This document shows, in pieces, positions 45,025 to 55,635 of a stretch of 64,000 bases of DNA. The stretch lies in NCBI GenBank assembly GCA_963978895.1, contig OZ022243.1:8358250-8422249 (forward strand), written 5' to 3'. The notes beneath the pieces are model-generated. The model saw nothing but the letters and a program-made list of their open reading frames with translations. It was not told where the DNA came from and searched no databases. How positions within the stretch are numbered: position 1 is the stretch's first letter; each line of letters begins with the position of its first letter. Position numbers and translations under genes: made by a program. This stretch comes from Erpobdella octoculata (Eukaryota; Annelida; Clitellata; Hirudinida; Erpobdellidae).

Positions 45025-46239
45025 TCACAAGTTCTTGTGATTTTTAATGTGGTTTTTCAAATTAAGTCTAGAGGAAAGTTTTTTGTAGCAGATGTGACAC
45101 GTTAAGTCTAGTTTGCACTCGTAACGGTGTGAGTTTAACGAGGCTTTTGACTGGTAACTTTTTCCACAGTTTTCGCATTTCAGTGATTCTTTAAACTTGA
45201 GTTTAGTTCTGTCCGAAACTTTCTGTTGCATCACTCGCTTACTGTTTTGTAACCATTGGATTGGTTCATGGTCATACACCGGCATGTCAACAACCGGGTT
45301 GTTGTCTTCTTCAAAAGGATACAGCGGGACAAGCAGCGGGTTGTTGTAGGTTTCTATGCCCATAGTCCAATTTTTTTTGTCGCATGGCCGTGAAGAAGTA
45401 TTTTCTATTTTGTCTATGGAAACAATCGTCTTTTCTGCTTTGTCCATCGAAACAGCTGTTTCTTCGGTTTTTCTCGACGTATAGTCAGCGGACGTGTGTC
45501 CGCGTCCTGCTTGGCGTGTCGGACAAGAAGCGGTTAGCTCTTCGACGACCGGTGTCACTTGCGGAAATGAAACATTTGAAATCAACGAGTTGAAAATGTC
45601 GTCTATGTCCATCATGTCTGGTTCGTTTTTCCGCGTAGCCGTTTCGGTTGGCAGCTGAGAAAAAGTTTGTTCTTTGGCATGGCAATTTTCCTTAACTTTT
45701 TGAGTTTGAGATTTATTTTTTTCCACGACCGGTGTGGCTGGAATTGTTACCGGTGCGGTTGGCTCAGAGGCTGGTTTGCCTGAAACTGTAACCGGTGTGG
45801 CTGGTTCAGAAACCGGTGCGGCTGGTTTCGAGGCTGGTGCAGTTTGTTCAGAGGCCGTTGAGGTCAGTTCAGAAACCAGTGCGGTAGGTTTCGGTGCTTC
45901 AACCGCTGTCGGGGGAATGAGTCCCAGCATTAAAGCAACTGTTTCAAAGTTTGAAAGAAGATAACTTTGCAAATCTGGATTTTCTTGTTCGGATACGGCA
46001 CCAGTATAAATAAAGTCCAACACGGAGTTTACAATAAAAGAGTTTGCTCCGCTGCAATCGATCGTATTAATACAGGCCGATTGCATTTTTAATAAATGTC
46101 TGAGACCCGGACAAGCAGCAAAAAGAATAAGGCTGTGTGCACTAAGACTTGAATCACTCGTAGTGATAAGAACATCGCAAAATATGCCTTGCTTCCTCAA
46201 GTTGTTCAATACATCAGTGGTTCTGACAATGTTTTCCAT
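45025..46239 (-). CDS. BTB domain zinc-finger protein, array copy 6
   Basis: Intact 404 residues with the majority sequence. The 30-bp deletion of copy 5 has not spread to it. Confidence 0.9.
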   Translation of the reverse strand: MENIVRTTDVLNNLRKQGIFCDVLITTSDSSLSAHSLILFAACPGLRHLLKMQSACINTIDCSGANSFIVNSVLDFIYTGAVSEQENPDLQSYLLSNFETVALMLGLIPPTAVEAPKPTALVSELTSTASEQTAPASKPAAPVSEPATPVTVSGKPASEPTAPVTIPATPVVEKNKSQTQKVKENCHAKEQTFSQLPTETATRKNEPDMMDIDDIFNSLISNVSFPQVTPVVEELTASCPTRQAGRGHTSADYTSRKTEETAVSMDKAEKTIVSIDKIENTSSRPCDKKNWTMGIETYNNPLLVPLYPFEEDNNPVVDMPVYDHEPIQWLQNSKRVMQQKVSDRTKLKFKESLKCENCGKSYQSKASLNSHRYECKLDLTCHICYKKLSSRLNLKNHIKNHKNL

Positions 46240-46978
46240 GTCGATGATGACTTGTAATAAGATTAGAAAACCTAGTTCTGATCGCCACGAAGTCGAGAAA
46301 AATAATGAAATCCGAAAAATCATCTCCGTCCTTATATAGACCAATCGACCAATCAGAAATCGTTTCATTGTTTAACGCTCCAATCACAGCGGTGACAAAT
46401 TTTGCGGCCGAGATAGTGCTTCATTGTTTTACGCTCCAATCACGAGATGGCAAACATTGCGGCCTGGTTCATTTTTTCTCAATTGTCTAGTTGTCATAGC
46501 ATGACAGCAAATATTACTAATTAATACTTTTAATTAAATTCGTAACTTTGTTTGCCGCGAACTTTTTTTTAGGTCTTTTGAATGTCGAGATTCAAGCCAC
46601 TTTGCCTAAAGTTTTAAATGTTTATATGAACATTGATAAACATTTTTTTGTTAATGATCTTCTTTCAATTTTTAATTTTTATCAAACAAGAACGCGTTTG
46701 TATTTTTTTATAAGATTGTTTATTGAAAAAAATTTTTACATCAACAACATCAAGGTAATAGATTTACAATGTCGATTTAGTTGTCGTATTATAATACGTC
46801 CATGGAACTTTCGAGTTGAATGGTTTGTATTTAGGGCGGTCATGTCGTGTCACTTTTTTCTGAACATGGCGATCACGGACTTGGCTTACAGAAACCGTAT
46901 TGACCTTGTAATTTGACATGCGTCAGGAAGTTCACAAAAATGAATTATTTTTCTTGTGCGGAAGGGAAACTGAAAGGC

Positions 46979-48193
46979 TCACAAGTTCTTGTGATTTTTA
47001 ATGTGGTTTTTCAAATTAAGTCTAGAGGAAAGTTTTTTGTAGCAGATGTGACACGTTAAGTCTAGTTTGCACTCGTAACGGTGTGAGTTTAACGAGGCTT
47101 TTGACTGGTAACTTTTTCCACAGTTTTCGCATTTCAGTGATTCTTTAAACTTGAGTTTAGTTCTGTCCGAAACTTTCTGTTGCATCACTCGCTTACTGTT
47201 TTGTAACCATTGGATTGGTTCATGGTCATACACCGGCATGTCAACAACCGGGTTGTTGTCTTCTTCAAAAGGATACAGCGGGACAAGCAGCGGGTTGTTG
47301 TAGGTTTCTATGCCCATAGTCCAATTTTTTTTGTCGCATGGCCGTGAAGAAGTATTTTCTATTTTGTCTATGGAAACAATCGTCTTTTCTGCTTTGTCCA
47401 TCGAAACAGCTGTTTCTTCGGTTTTTCTCGACGTATAGTCAGCGGACGTGTGTCCGCGTCCTGCTTGGCGTGTCGGACAAGAAGCGGTTAGCTCTTCGAC
47501 GACCGGTGTCACTTGCGGAAATGAAACATTTGAAATCAACGAGTTGAAAATGTCGTCTATGTCCATCATGTCTGGTTCGTTTTTCCGCGTAGCCGTTTCG
47601 GTTGGCAGCTGAGAAAAAGTTTGTTCTTTGGCATGGCAATTTTCCTTAACTTTTTGAGTTTGAGATTTATTTTTTTCCACGACCGGTGTGGCTGGAATTG
47701 TTACCGGTGCGGTTGGCTCAGAGGCTGGTTTGCCTGAAACTGTAACCGGTGTGGCTGGTTCAGAAACCGGTGCGGCTGGTTTCGAGGCTGGTGCAGTTTG
47801 TTCAGAGGCCGTTGAGGTCAGTTCAGAAACCAGTGCGGTAGGTTTCGGTGCTTCAACCGCTGTCGGGGGAATGAGTCCCAGCATTAAAGCAACTGTTTCA
47901 AAGTTTGAAAGAAGATAACTTTGCAAATCTGGATTTTCTTGTTCGGATACGGCACCAGTATAAATAAAGTCCAACACGGAGTTTACAATAAAAGAGTTTG
48001 CTCCGCTGCAATCGATCGTATTAATACAGGCCGATTGCATTTTTAATAAATGTCTGAGACCCGGACAAGCAGCAAAAAGAATAAGGCTGTGTGCACTAAG
48101 ACTTGAATCACTCGTAGTGATAAGAACATCGCAAAATATGCCTTGCTTCCTCAAGTTGTTCAATACATCAGTGGTTCTGACAATGTTTTCCAT
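46979..48193 (-). CDS. BTB domain zinc-finger protein, array copy 7
   Basis: Intact 404 residues with the majority sequence. No copy-specific change noticed in the coding region. Confidence 0.9.
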   Translation of the reverse strand: MENIVRTTDVLNNLRKQGIFCDVLITTSDSSLSAHSLILFAACPGLRHLLKMQSACINTIDCSGANSFIVNSVLDFIYTGAVSEQENPDLQSYLLSNFETVALMLGLIPPTAVEAPKPTALVSELTSTASEQTAPASKPAAPVSEPATPVTVSGKPASEPTAPVTIPATPVVEKNKSQTQKVKENCHAKEQTFSQLPTETATRKNEPDMMDIDDIFNSLISNVSFPQVTPVVEELTASCPTRQAGRGHTSADYTSRKTEETAVSMDKAEKTIVSIDKIENTSSRPCDKKNWTMGIETYNNPLLVPLYPFEEDNNPVVDMPVYDHEPIQWLQNSKRVMQQKVSDRTKLKFKESLKCENCGKSYQSKASLNSHRYECKLDLTCHICYKKLSSRLNLKNHIKNHKNL

Positions 48194-48932
48194 GTCGATG
48201 ATGACTTGTAATAAGATTAGAAAACCTAGTTCTGATCGCCACGAAGTCGAGAAAAATAATGAAATCCGAAAAATCATCTCCGTCCTTATATAGACCAATC
48301 GACCAATCAGAAATCGTTTCATTGTTTAACGCTCCAATCACAGCGGTGACAAATTTTGCGGCCGAGATAGTGCTTCATTGTTTTACGCTCCAATCACGAG
48401 ATGGCAAACATTGCGGCCTGGTTCATTTTTTCTCAATTGTCTAGTTGTCATAGCATGACAGCAAATATTACTAATTAATACTTTTAATTAAATTCGTAAC
48501 TTTGTTTGCCGCGAACTTTTTTTTAGGTCTTTTGAATGTCGAGATTCAAGCCACTTTGCCTAAAGTTTTAAATGTTTATATGAACATTGATAAACATTTT
48601 TTTGTTAATGATCTTCTTTCAATTTTTAATTTTTATCAAACAAGAACGCGTTTGTATTTTTTTATAAGATTGTTTATTGAAAAAAATTTTTACATCAACA
48701 ACATCAAGGTAATAGATTTACAATGTCGATTTAGTTGTCGTATTATAATACGTCCATGGAACTTTCGAGTTGAATGGTTTGTATTTAGGGCGGTCATGTC
48801 GTGTCACTTTTTTCTGAACATGGCGATCACGGACTTGGCTTACAGAAACCGTATTGACCTTGTAATTTGACATGCGTCAGGAAGTTCACAAAAATGAATT
48901 ATTTTTCTTGTGCGGAAGGGAAACTGAAAGGC

Positions 48933-50147
48933 TCACAAGTTCTTGTGATTTTTAATGTGGTTTTTCAAATTAAGTCTAGAGGAAAGTTTTTTGTAGCAGA
49001 TGTGACACGTTAAGTCTAGTTTGCACTCGTAACGGTGTGAGTTTAACGAGGCTTTTGACTGGTAACTTTTTCCACAGTTTTCGCATTTCAGTGATTCTTT
49101 AAACTTGAGTTTAGTTCTGTCCGAAACTTTCTGTTGCATCACTCGCTTACTGTTTTGTAACCATTGGATTGGTTCATGGTCATACACCGGCATGTCAACA
49201 ACCGGGTTGTTGTCTTCTTCAAAAGGATACAGCGGGACAAGCAGCGGGTTGTTGTAGGTTTCTATGCCCATAGTCCAATTTTTTTTGTCGCATGGCCGTG
49301 AAGAAGTATTTTCTATTTTGTCTATGGAAACAATCGTCTTTTCTGCTTTGTCCATCGAAACAGCTGTTTCTTCGGTTTTTCTCGACGTATAGTCAGCGGA
49401 CGTGTGTCCGCGTCCTGCTTGGCGTGTCGGACAAGAAGCGGTTAGCTCTTCGACGACCGGTGTCACTTGCGGAAATGAAACATTTGAAATCAACGAGTTG
49501 AAAATGTCGTCTATGTCCATCATGTCTGGTTCGTTTTTCCGCGTAGCCGTTTCGGTTGGCAGCTGAGAAAAAGTTTGTTCTTTGGCATGGCAATTTTCCT
49601 TAACTTTTTGAGTTTGAGATTTATTTTTTTCCACGACCGGTGTGGCTGGAATTGTTACCGGTGCGGTTGGCTCAGAGGCTGGTTTGCCTGAAACTGTAAC
49701 CGGTGTGGCTGGTTCAGAAACCGGTGCGGCTGGTTTCGAGGCTGGTGCAGTTTGTTCAGAGGCCGTTGAGGTCAGTTCAGAAACCAGTGCGGTAGGTTTC
49801 GGTGCTTCAACCGCTGTCGGGGGAATGAGTCCCAGCATTAAAGCAACTGTTTCAAAGTTTGAAAGAAGATAACTTTGCAAATCTGGATTTTCTTGTTCGG
49901 ATACGGCACCAGTATAAATAAAGTCCAACACGGAGTTTACAATAAAAGAGTTTGCTCCGCTGCAATCGATCGTATTAATACAGGCCGATTGCATTTTTAA
50001 TAAATGTCTGAGACCCGGACAAGCAGCAAAAAGAATAAGGCTGTGTGCACTAAGACTTGAATCACTCGTAGTGATAAGAACATCGCAAAATATGCCTTGC
50101 TTCCTCAAGTTGTTCAATACATCAGTGGTTCTGACAATGTTTTCCAT
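48933..50147 (-). CDS. BTB domain zinc-finger protein, array copy 8
   Basis: Intact 404 residues with the majority sequence. The spacer upstream of its promoter (50430-50810) begins to show several base changes, shared with the start of the more diverged right part of the array. Confidence 0.9.
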   Translation of the reverse strand: MENIVRTTDVLNNLRKQGIFCDVLITTSDSSLSAHSLILFAACPGLRHLLKMQSACINTIDCSGANSFIVNSVLDFIYTGAVSEQENPDLQSYLLSNFETVALMLGLIPPTAVEAPKPTALVSELTSTASEQTAPASKPAAPVSEPATPVTVSGKPASEPTAPVTIPATPVVEKNKSQTQKVKENCHAKEQTFSQLPTETATRKNEPDMMDIDDIFNSLISNVSFPQVTPVVEELTASCPTRQAGRGHTSADYTSRKTEETAVSMDKAEKTIVSIDKIENTSSRPCDKKNWTMGIETYNNPLLVPLYPFEEDNNPVVDMPVYDHEPIQWLQNSKRVMQQKVSDRTKLKFKESLKCENCGKSYQSKASLNSHRYECKLDLTCHICYKKLSSRLNLKNHIKNHKNL

Positions 50148-50886
50148 GTCGATGATGACTTGTAATAAGATTAGAAAACCTAGTTCTGATCGCCACGAAG
50201 TCGAGAAAAATAATGAAATCCGAAAAATCATCTCCGTCCTTATATAGACCAATCGACCAATCAGAAATCGTTTCATTGTTTAACGCTCCAATCACAGCGG
50301 TGACAAATTTTGCGGCCGAGATAGTGCTTCATTGTTTTACGCTCCAATCACGAGATGGCAAACATTGCGGCCTGGTTCATTTTTTCTCAATTGTCTAGTT
50401 GTCATAGCATGACAGCAAATATTACTAATTAATACATTTAATTAAATTCGTAACTTTGTTTGCCGCGAACTTTTTTTTAGGTCTTTTGAATGTCGAGATT
50501 TAAGCCACTTTGCCTAAAGTTTTAAATGTTTATATGAACATTGATAAACATTTTTTTGTTAATGATCTTCTTTCAATTTTTAATTTTTATCAAACAAGAA
50601 CGCGTTTGTATTTTTTTATAAGATTGTTTATTGAAAAAAAATTTTACATCAACAACATCAAGGTAATAGATTTACAATGTCGATTTAGTTGTCGTATTAT
50701 AATACGTCCATGGAACTTTCGAGTTGAATGGTTTGTATTTAGGGCGGTCATGTCGTGTCACTTTTTTCTGAACATGGCGATCACGGACTTGGCTTACAGA
50801 AACCTTATTGACCTTGTAATTTGACATGCGTCAGGAAGTTCACAAAAATGAATTATTTTTCTTGTGCGGAAGGGAAACTGAAAGGC

Positions 50887-52101
50887 TCACAAGTTCTTGT
50901 GATTTTTAATGTGGTTTTTCAAATTAAGTCTAGAGGAAAGTTTTTTGTAGCAGATGTGACACGTTAAGTCTAGTTTGCACTCGTAACGGTGTGAGTTTAA
51001 CGAGGCTTTTGACTGGTAACTTTTTCCACAGTTTTCGCATTTCAGTGATTCTTTAAACTTGAGTTTAGTTCTGTCCGAAACTTTCTGTTGCATCACTCGC
51101 TTACTGTTTTGTAACCATTGGATTGGTTCATGGTCATACACCGGCATGTCAACAACCGGGTTGTTGTCTTCTTCAAAAGGATACAGCGGGACAAGCAGCG
51201 GGTTGTTGTAGGTTTCTATGCCCATAGTCCAATTTTTTTTGTCGCATGGCCGTGAAGAAGTATTTTCTATTTTGTCTATGGAAACAATCGTCTTTTCTGC
51301 TTTGTCCATCGAAACAGCTGTTTCTTCGGTTTTTCTCGACGTATAGTCAGCGGACGTGTGTCCGCGTCCTGCTTGGCGTGTCGGACAAGAAGCGGTTAGC
51401 TCTTCGACGACCGGTGTCACTTGCGGAAATGAAACATTTGAAATCAACGAGTTGAAAATGTCGTCTATGTCCATCATGTCTGGTTCGTTTTTCCGCGTAG
51501 CCGTTTCGGTTGGCAGCTGAGAAAAAGTTTGTTCTTTGGCATGGCAATTTTCCTTAACTTTTTGAGTTTGAGATTTATTTTTTTCCACGACCGGTGTGGC
51601 TGGAATTGTTACCGGTGCGGTTGGCTCAGAGGCTGGTTTGCCTGAAACTGTAACCGGTGTGGCTGGTTCAGAAACCGGTGCGGCTGGTTTCGAGGCTGGT
51701 GCAGTTTGTTCAGAGGCCGTTGAGGTCAGTTCAGAAACCAGTGCGGTAGGTTTCGGTGCTTCAACCGCTGTCGGGGGAATGAGCCCCAGCATTAAAGCAA
51801 CTGTTTCAAAGTTTGAAAGAAGATAACTTTGCAAATCTGGATTTTCTTGTTCGGATACGGCACCAGTATAAATAAAGTCCAACACGGAGTTTACAATAAA
51901 AGAGTTTGCTCCGCTGCAATCGATCGTATTAATACAGGCCGATTGCATTTTTAATAAATGTCTGAGACCCGGACAATCAGCAAAAAGAATAAGGCTGTGT
52001 GCACTAAGACTTGAATCACTCGTAGTGATAAGAACATCGCAAAATATGCCTTGCTTCCTCAAGTTGTTCAATACATCAGTGGTTCTGACAATGTTTTCCA
52101 T
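50887..52101 (-). CDS. BTB domain zinc-finger protein, array copy 9
   Basis: Intact 404 residues with one change inside the BTB domain: FADCPGL instead of FAACPGL (Ala to Asp, near 51976). This lies in the helix/strand region that normally packs in the BTB core, so it could affect folding or dimer choice. There is also a silent change in the linker region (AGCCCC for AGTCCC near 51784) and several changes in its 3' flank. Confidence 0.9.
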   Translation of the reverse strand: MENIVRTTDVLNNLRKQGIFCDVLITTSDSSLSAHSLILFADCPGLRHLLKMQSACINTIDCSGANSFIVNSVLDFIYTGAVSEQENPDLQSYLLSNFETVALMLGLIPPTAVEAPKPTALVSELTSTASEQTAPASKPAAPVSEPATPVTVSGKPASEPTAPVTIPATPVVEKNKSQTQKVKENCHAKEQTFSQLPTETATRKNEPDMMDIDDIFNSLISNVSFPQVTPVVEELTASCPTRQAGRGHTSADYTSRKTEETAVSMDKAEKTIVSIDKIENTSSRPCDKKNWTMGIETYNNPLLVPLYPFEEDNNPVVDMPVYDHEPIQWLQNSKRVMQQKVSDRTKLKFKESLKCENCGKSYQSKASLNSHRYECKLDLTCHICYKKLSSRLNLKNHIKNHKNL

Positions 52102-52840
52102 GTCGATGATGACTTGTAATAAGATTAGAAAACCTAGTTCTGATCGCCACGAAGTCGAGAAAAATAATGAAATCCGAAAAATCATCTCCGTCCTTATATA
52201 GACCAATCGACCAATCAGAAATCGTTTCATTGTTTAACGCTCCAATCACAGCGGTGACAAATTTTGCGGCCGAGATAGTGCTTCATTGTTTTACGCTCCA
52301 ATCACGAGATGGCAAACATTGCGGCCTGGTTCATTTTTTCTCAATTGTCTAGTTGTCATAGCATGACAGCAAATATTACTAATTAATACTTTTAATTAAA
52401 TTCGTAACTTTGTTTGCCGCGAACTTTTTTTTAGGTCTTTTGAATGTCGAGATTCAAGCCACTTTGCCTAAAGTTTTAAATGTTTATATGAACATTGATA
52501 AACATTTTTTTGTTAATGATCTTCTTTCAATTTTTAATTTTTATCAAACAAGAACGCGTTTGTATTTTTTTATAAGATTGTTTATTGAAAAAAATTTTTA
52601 CATCAACAACATCAAGGTAATAGATTTACAATGTCGATTTAGTTGTCGTATTATAATACGTCCATGGAACTTTCGAGTTGAATGGTTTGTATTTAGGGCG
52701 GTCATGTCGTGTCACTTTTTTCTGAACATGGCGATCACGGACTTGGCTTACAGAAACCGTATTGACCTTGTAATTTGACATGCGTCAGGAAGTTCACAAA
52801 AATGAATTATTTTTCTTGTGCGGAAGGGAAACTGAAAGGC

Positions 52841-54055
52841 TCACAAGTTCTTGTGATTTTTAATGTGGTTTTTCAAATTAAGTCTAGAGGAAAGTTTTTT
52901 GTAGCAGATGTGACACGTTAAGTCTAGTTTGCACTCGTAACGGTGTGAGTTTAACGAGGCTTTTGACTGGTAACTTTTTCCACAGTTTTCGCATTTCAGT
53001 GATTCTTTAAACTTGAGTTTAGTTCTGTCCGAAACTTTCTGTTGCATCACTCGCTTACTGTTTTGTAACCATTGGATTGGTTCATGGTCATACACCGGCA
53101 TGTCAACAACCGGGTTGTTGTCTTCTTCAAAAGGATACAGCGGGACAAGCAGCGGGTTGTTGTAGGTTTCTATGCCCATAGTCCAATTTTTTTTGTCGCA
53201 TGGCCGTGAAGAAGTATTTTCTATTTTGTCTATGGAAACAATCGTCTTTTCTGCTTTGTCCATCGAAACAGCTGCTTCTTCGGTTTTTCTCGACGTATAG
53301 TCAGCGGACGTGTGTCCGCGTCCTGCTTGGCGTGTCGGACAAGAAGCGGTTAGCTCTTCGACGACCGGTGTCACTTGCGGAAATGAAACATTTGAAATCA
53401 ACGAGTTGAAAATGTCGTCTATGTCCATCATGTCTGGTTCGTTTTTCCACGTAGCCGTTTCGGTTGGCAGCTGAGAAAAAGTTTGTTCTTTGGCATGGCA
53501 ATTTTCCTTAACTTTTTGAGTTTGAGATTTATTTTTTTCCACGACCGGTGTGGCTGGAATTGTTACCGGTGCGGTTGGCTCAGAGGCTGGTTTGCCTGAA
53601 ACTGTAACCGGTGTGGCTGGTTCAGAAACCGGTGCGGCTGGTTTCGAGGCTGGTGCAGTTTGTTCAGAGGCCGTTGAGGTCAGTTCAGAAATTGGTGCGG
53701 TAGGTTTCGGTGCTTCAACCGCTGTCGGGGGAATGAGTCCCAGCATTAAAGCAACTGTTTCAAAGTTTGAAAGAAGATAACTTTGCAAATCTGGATTTTC
53801 TTGTTCGGATACGGCACCAGTATAAATAAAGTCCAACACGGAGTTTACAATAAAAGAGTTTGCTCCGCTGCAATCGATCGTATTAATACAGGCCGATTGC
53901 ATTTTTAATAAATGTCTGAGACCCGGACATGCAGCAAAAAGAATAAGGCTGTGTGCACTAAGACTTGAATCACTCGTAGTGATAAGAACATCGCAAAATA
54001 TGCCTTGCTTCCTCAAGTTGTTCAATACATCAGTGGTTCTGACAATGTTTTCCAT
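52841..54055 (-). CDS. BTB domain zinc-finger protein, array copy 10 (most diverged)
   Basis: Intact 404 residues. Replacements relative to the majority include LVSEL to PISEL in the linker, ATRKN to ATWKN, and KTEET to KTEEA, all outside BTB and fingers. The leader carries GTAGAGAGAAATAATG where inner copies have GTCGAGAAAAATAATG; the unit at 33162 shares the GAGAGAAATAATG form. As the terminal copy it has probably escaped homogenisation. Confidence 0.9.
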   Translation of the reverse strand: MENIVRTTDVLNNLRKQGIFCDVLITTSDSSLSAHSLILFAACPGLRHLLKMQSACINTIDCSGANSFIVNSVLDFIYTGAVSEQENPDLQSYLLSNFETVALMLGLIPPTAVEAPKPTAPISELTSTASEQTAPASKPAAPVSEPATPVTVSGKPASEPTAPVTIPATPVVEKNKSQTQKVKENCHAKEQTFSQLPTETATWKNEPDMMDIDDIFNSLISNVSFPQVTPVVEELTASCPTRQAGRGHTSADYTSRKTEEAAVSMDKAEKTIVSIDKIENTSSRPCDKKNWTMGIETYNNPLLVPLYPFEEDNNPVVDMPVYDHEPIQWLQNSKRVMQQKVSDRTKLKFKESLKCENCGKSYQSKASLNSHRYECKLDLTCHICYKKLSSRLNLKNHIKNHKNL

Positions 54056-54336
54056 GTCGATGATGACTTGTAATAAGATTAGAAAACCTAGTTCTGATCG
54101 CCACGAAGTAGAGAGAAATAATGAAATCCGAAAAATCATCTCCGTCCTTATATAGACCAATCGACCAATCAGAAATCGTTTCATTGTTTAACGCTCCAAT
54201 CACAGCGGTGACAACTTTTGCGGCCGAGATAGTGCTTCATTGTTTTACGCTCCAATCACGGGATGGCAAACATTGCGGCCTGGTTCATTTTTTCTCAATT
54301 GTCTAGTTGTCATAGCATGACAGCAAATATTACTAA

Positions 54337-54580
54337 CTAGCTGGGTTACCCGGCGTTGCCCGGGGATTTTAAAGGCTTTTTATCGTTTTCTCTCTGGCTC
54401 CCGCTTCCTTAACCGCTTGCTTTCCCGTTCCATGTCGCTTTCTCACTCCTGGTCGCATTTCTGCTCACGGTCGCTTTTCCGGCCCCGGTCTCTTTTACTT
54501 TTCCCGATTGCTTTTACGCTTTACTGCTCCAGCTTCCTCTTCTTTTCGCTCTTCTGTTCCTCCATTAAATTTTAGAGCCT
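54337..54580 (+). repeat. ACCCGG-head dispersed repeat, copy 2
   Basis: It begins CTAGCTGGGTTACCCGGCGT at the exact point where the last array unit stops and continues with CCCGGGGATTTT and imperfect TTTCCCGTTCC/GGTCGC units. The same family borders the left side of the array (32548), so the array lies between two members in the same orientation. Confidence 0.6.
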
Positions 54581-54707
54581 TCCCAATGTGGCTTAGATGG
54601 GCTGTAGCGGAATGCTGTGCACAGTCATCAAAATTGATCTGTTCTCTCGTTAACACTTTGTTGTTTGGTTTGCTCGTTTAGTTACGTCTGAACTTCCTCA
54701 ATTTTAA

Positions 54708-54781
54708 TTAGTGTTCTTTAATGTATTGGTTCCACTCTGCAAGTGTGATCTTCTGCAAAGGCTTATTATGATTGACTGAAG
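54708..54781 (-). CDS. Candidate terminal exon, unrecognised gene
   Basis: On the minus strand an acceptor with a pyrimidine tract (TTCTTTTTTTTTCAG) precedes 74 bases that read SVNHNKPLQKITLAEWNQYI then KEH and a stop at 54708-54710. The first two bases complete a codon begun by the last base of the exon at 55501-55635, so the frames agree across a 719-bp phase-1 intron. No family recognised. Confidence 0.4.
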
Positions 54782-55500
54782 CTGAAAAAAAAAGAATTTA
54801 TTAGTTAACGGCTGCAATAATGTTAAAATCCGCTCATATATCTCAACAGGTTATATTTATTTTAAATACTTGTAAGATTATAAATGCTTACAATAGATTT
54901 ATCACACACTGTTCAACAGCTGCTTTTCGTAAAATCGCTAGTCTTAGTTTTTGAGTTGTTCTTAGTTTTTAAGTGTCATGTCTACAGAAAGCATATAACG
55001 CTACATGTGGCATGTTAATAAATGTTGACCCGTGGCTTTGAAAAATGTGATATAAAACACAGATTGAAATAAAACATGAAGTAATAATAATATTAAAAAC
55101 CTTCAAAGCATTAGCTTAATGAATTTTCCGAGAGTTTTCTGAGATCATCAATTTGGAACAATCGAAGAGTACCACTTTTATTTAGCAAATGATGCAATTA
55201 TAAATTGAACAAAACAGCAGCAGATTGATAGGCTGGCTTGAGAACTTTGTTCATGATTTTATTGAAACACAAAAATACTGCACTTGCTTTCATTTCTTTC
55301 AAATTTCATGCACCTCATATATCAGTGAAACTTTTACAATAAATTGGTGTTGCATGTAAGATTTTCTTTAAAATGTAATTTTCTAATTTCCTCTGAAAAG
55401 TAAAAAATAAAATAAGACCGATAAATTAATTCATAGTTTTATAGTCATAACTACTCGTGAATAATAATGGTTGTAATGCCATCACATAAAAAAAACTTAC

Positions 55501-55635
55501 CTGCCCAAAAAAATTTCTCATTTACCGATAGGCTGATAGCAAGCTCGTCGCTCAACAATATTAGATGAGGAACAATTGAAGTCAGAAGCCTTGAACGATA
55601 AATATGAACAATGAATTTAAATTTATTTTTCCAAT
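55501..55635 (-). CDS. Candidate internal exon, unrecognised gene
   Basis: 135 bases between an acceptor (TGAGTTGCAG) and a consensus donor (CAG/GTAAGT, intron bases 55500-55495). It is open throughout in one frame: WKNKFKFIVHIYRSR, LLTSIVPHLILLSDELAISL, SVNEKFFWA. It joins in frame to 54708-54781. A diverged duplicate of its 5' part occurs at about 55815-55880 on the same strand (ATTCATTGTTCATAT plus a GTAAGT), but that copy is out of phase and decayed. Upstream exons were not found; the gene could be a host gene or an unrecognised element. Confidence 0.35.

Larger units (their letters stand above)
33010..54336 (-). repeat. Tandem array of BTB-zinc-finger gene units (period 1,954 bp)
   Basis: Ten complete units in head-to-tail order, all on the minus strand. 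Coding-start to coding-start spacing is 1,954 bp except 1,958 and 1,924 around copy 5, where a 4-bp insertion and a 30-bp deletion occur. Each unit contains the whole transcription unit: CCAAT boxes, TATA box, leader, single-exon coding region, 3' untranslated region with AATAAA, and about 200 bp of spacer. The left border has a unit without coding sequence (33010-33425) and a Helitron (33511-34934); the right border stops at 54336 against a dispersed repeat. Copy-specific variants argue against a simple assembly duplication. Confidence 0.97.

Noticed and set aside
33010..54336. The array unit as an LTR retrotransposon or tandem Helitron product
   Set aside because: There are no LTR boundaries, primer-binding site, gag/pol, or TC...CTAG ends at unit junctions; units carry a gene with its own promoter. 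Rolling-circle amplification cannot be excluded but nothing in the units shows it.
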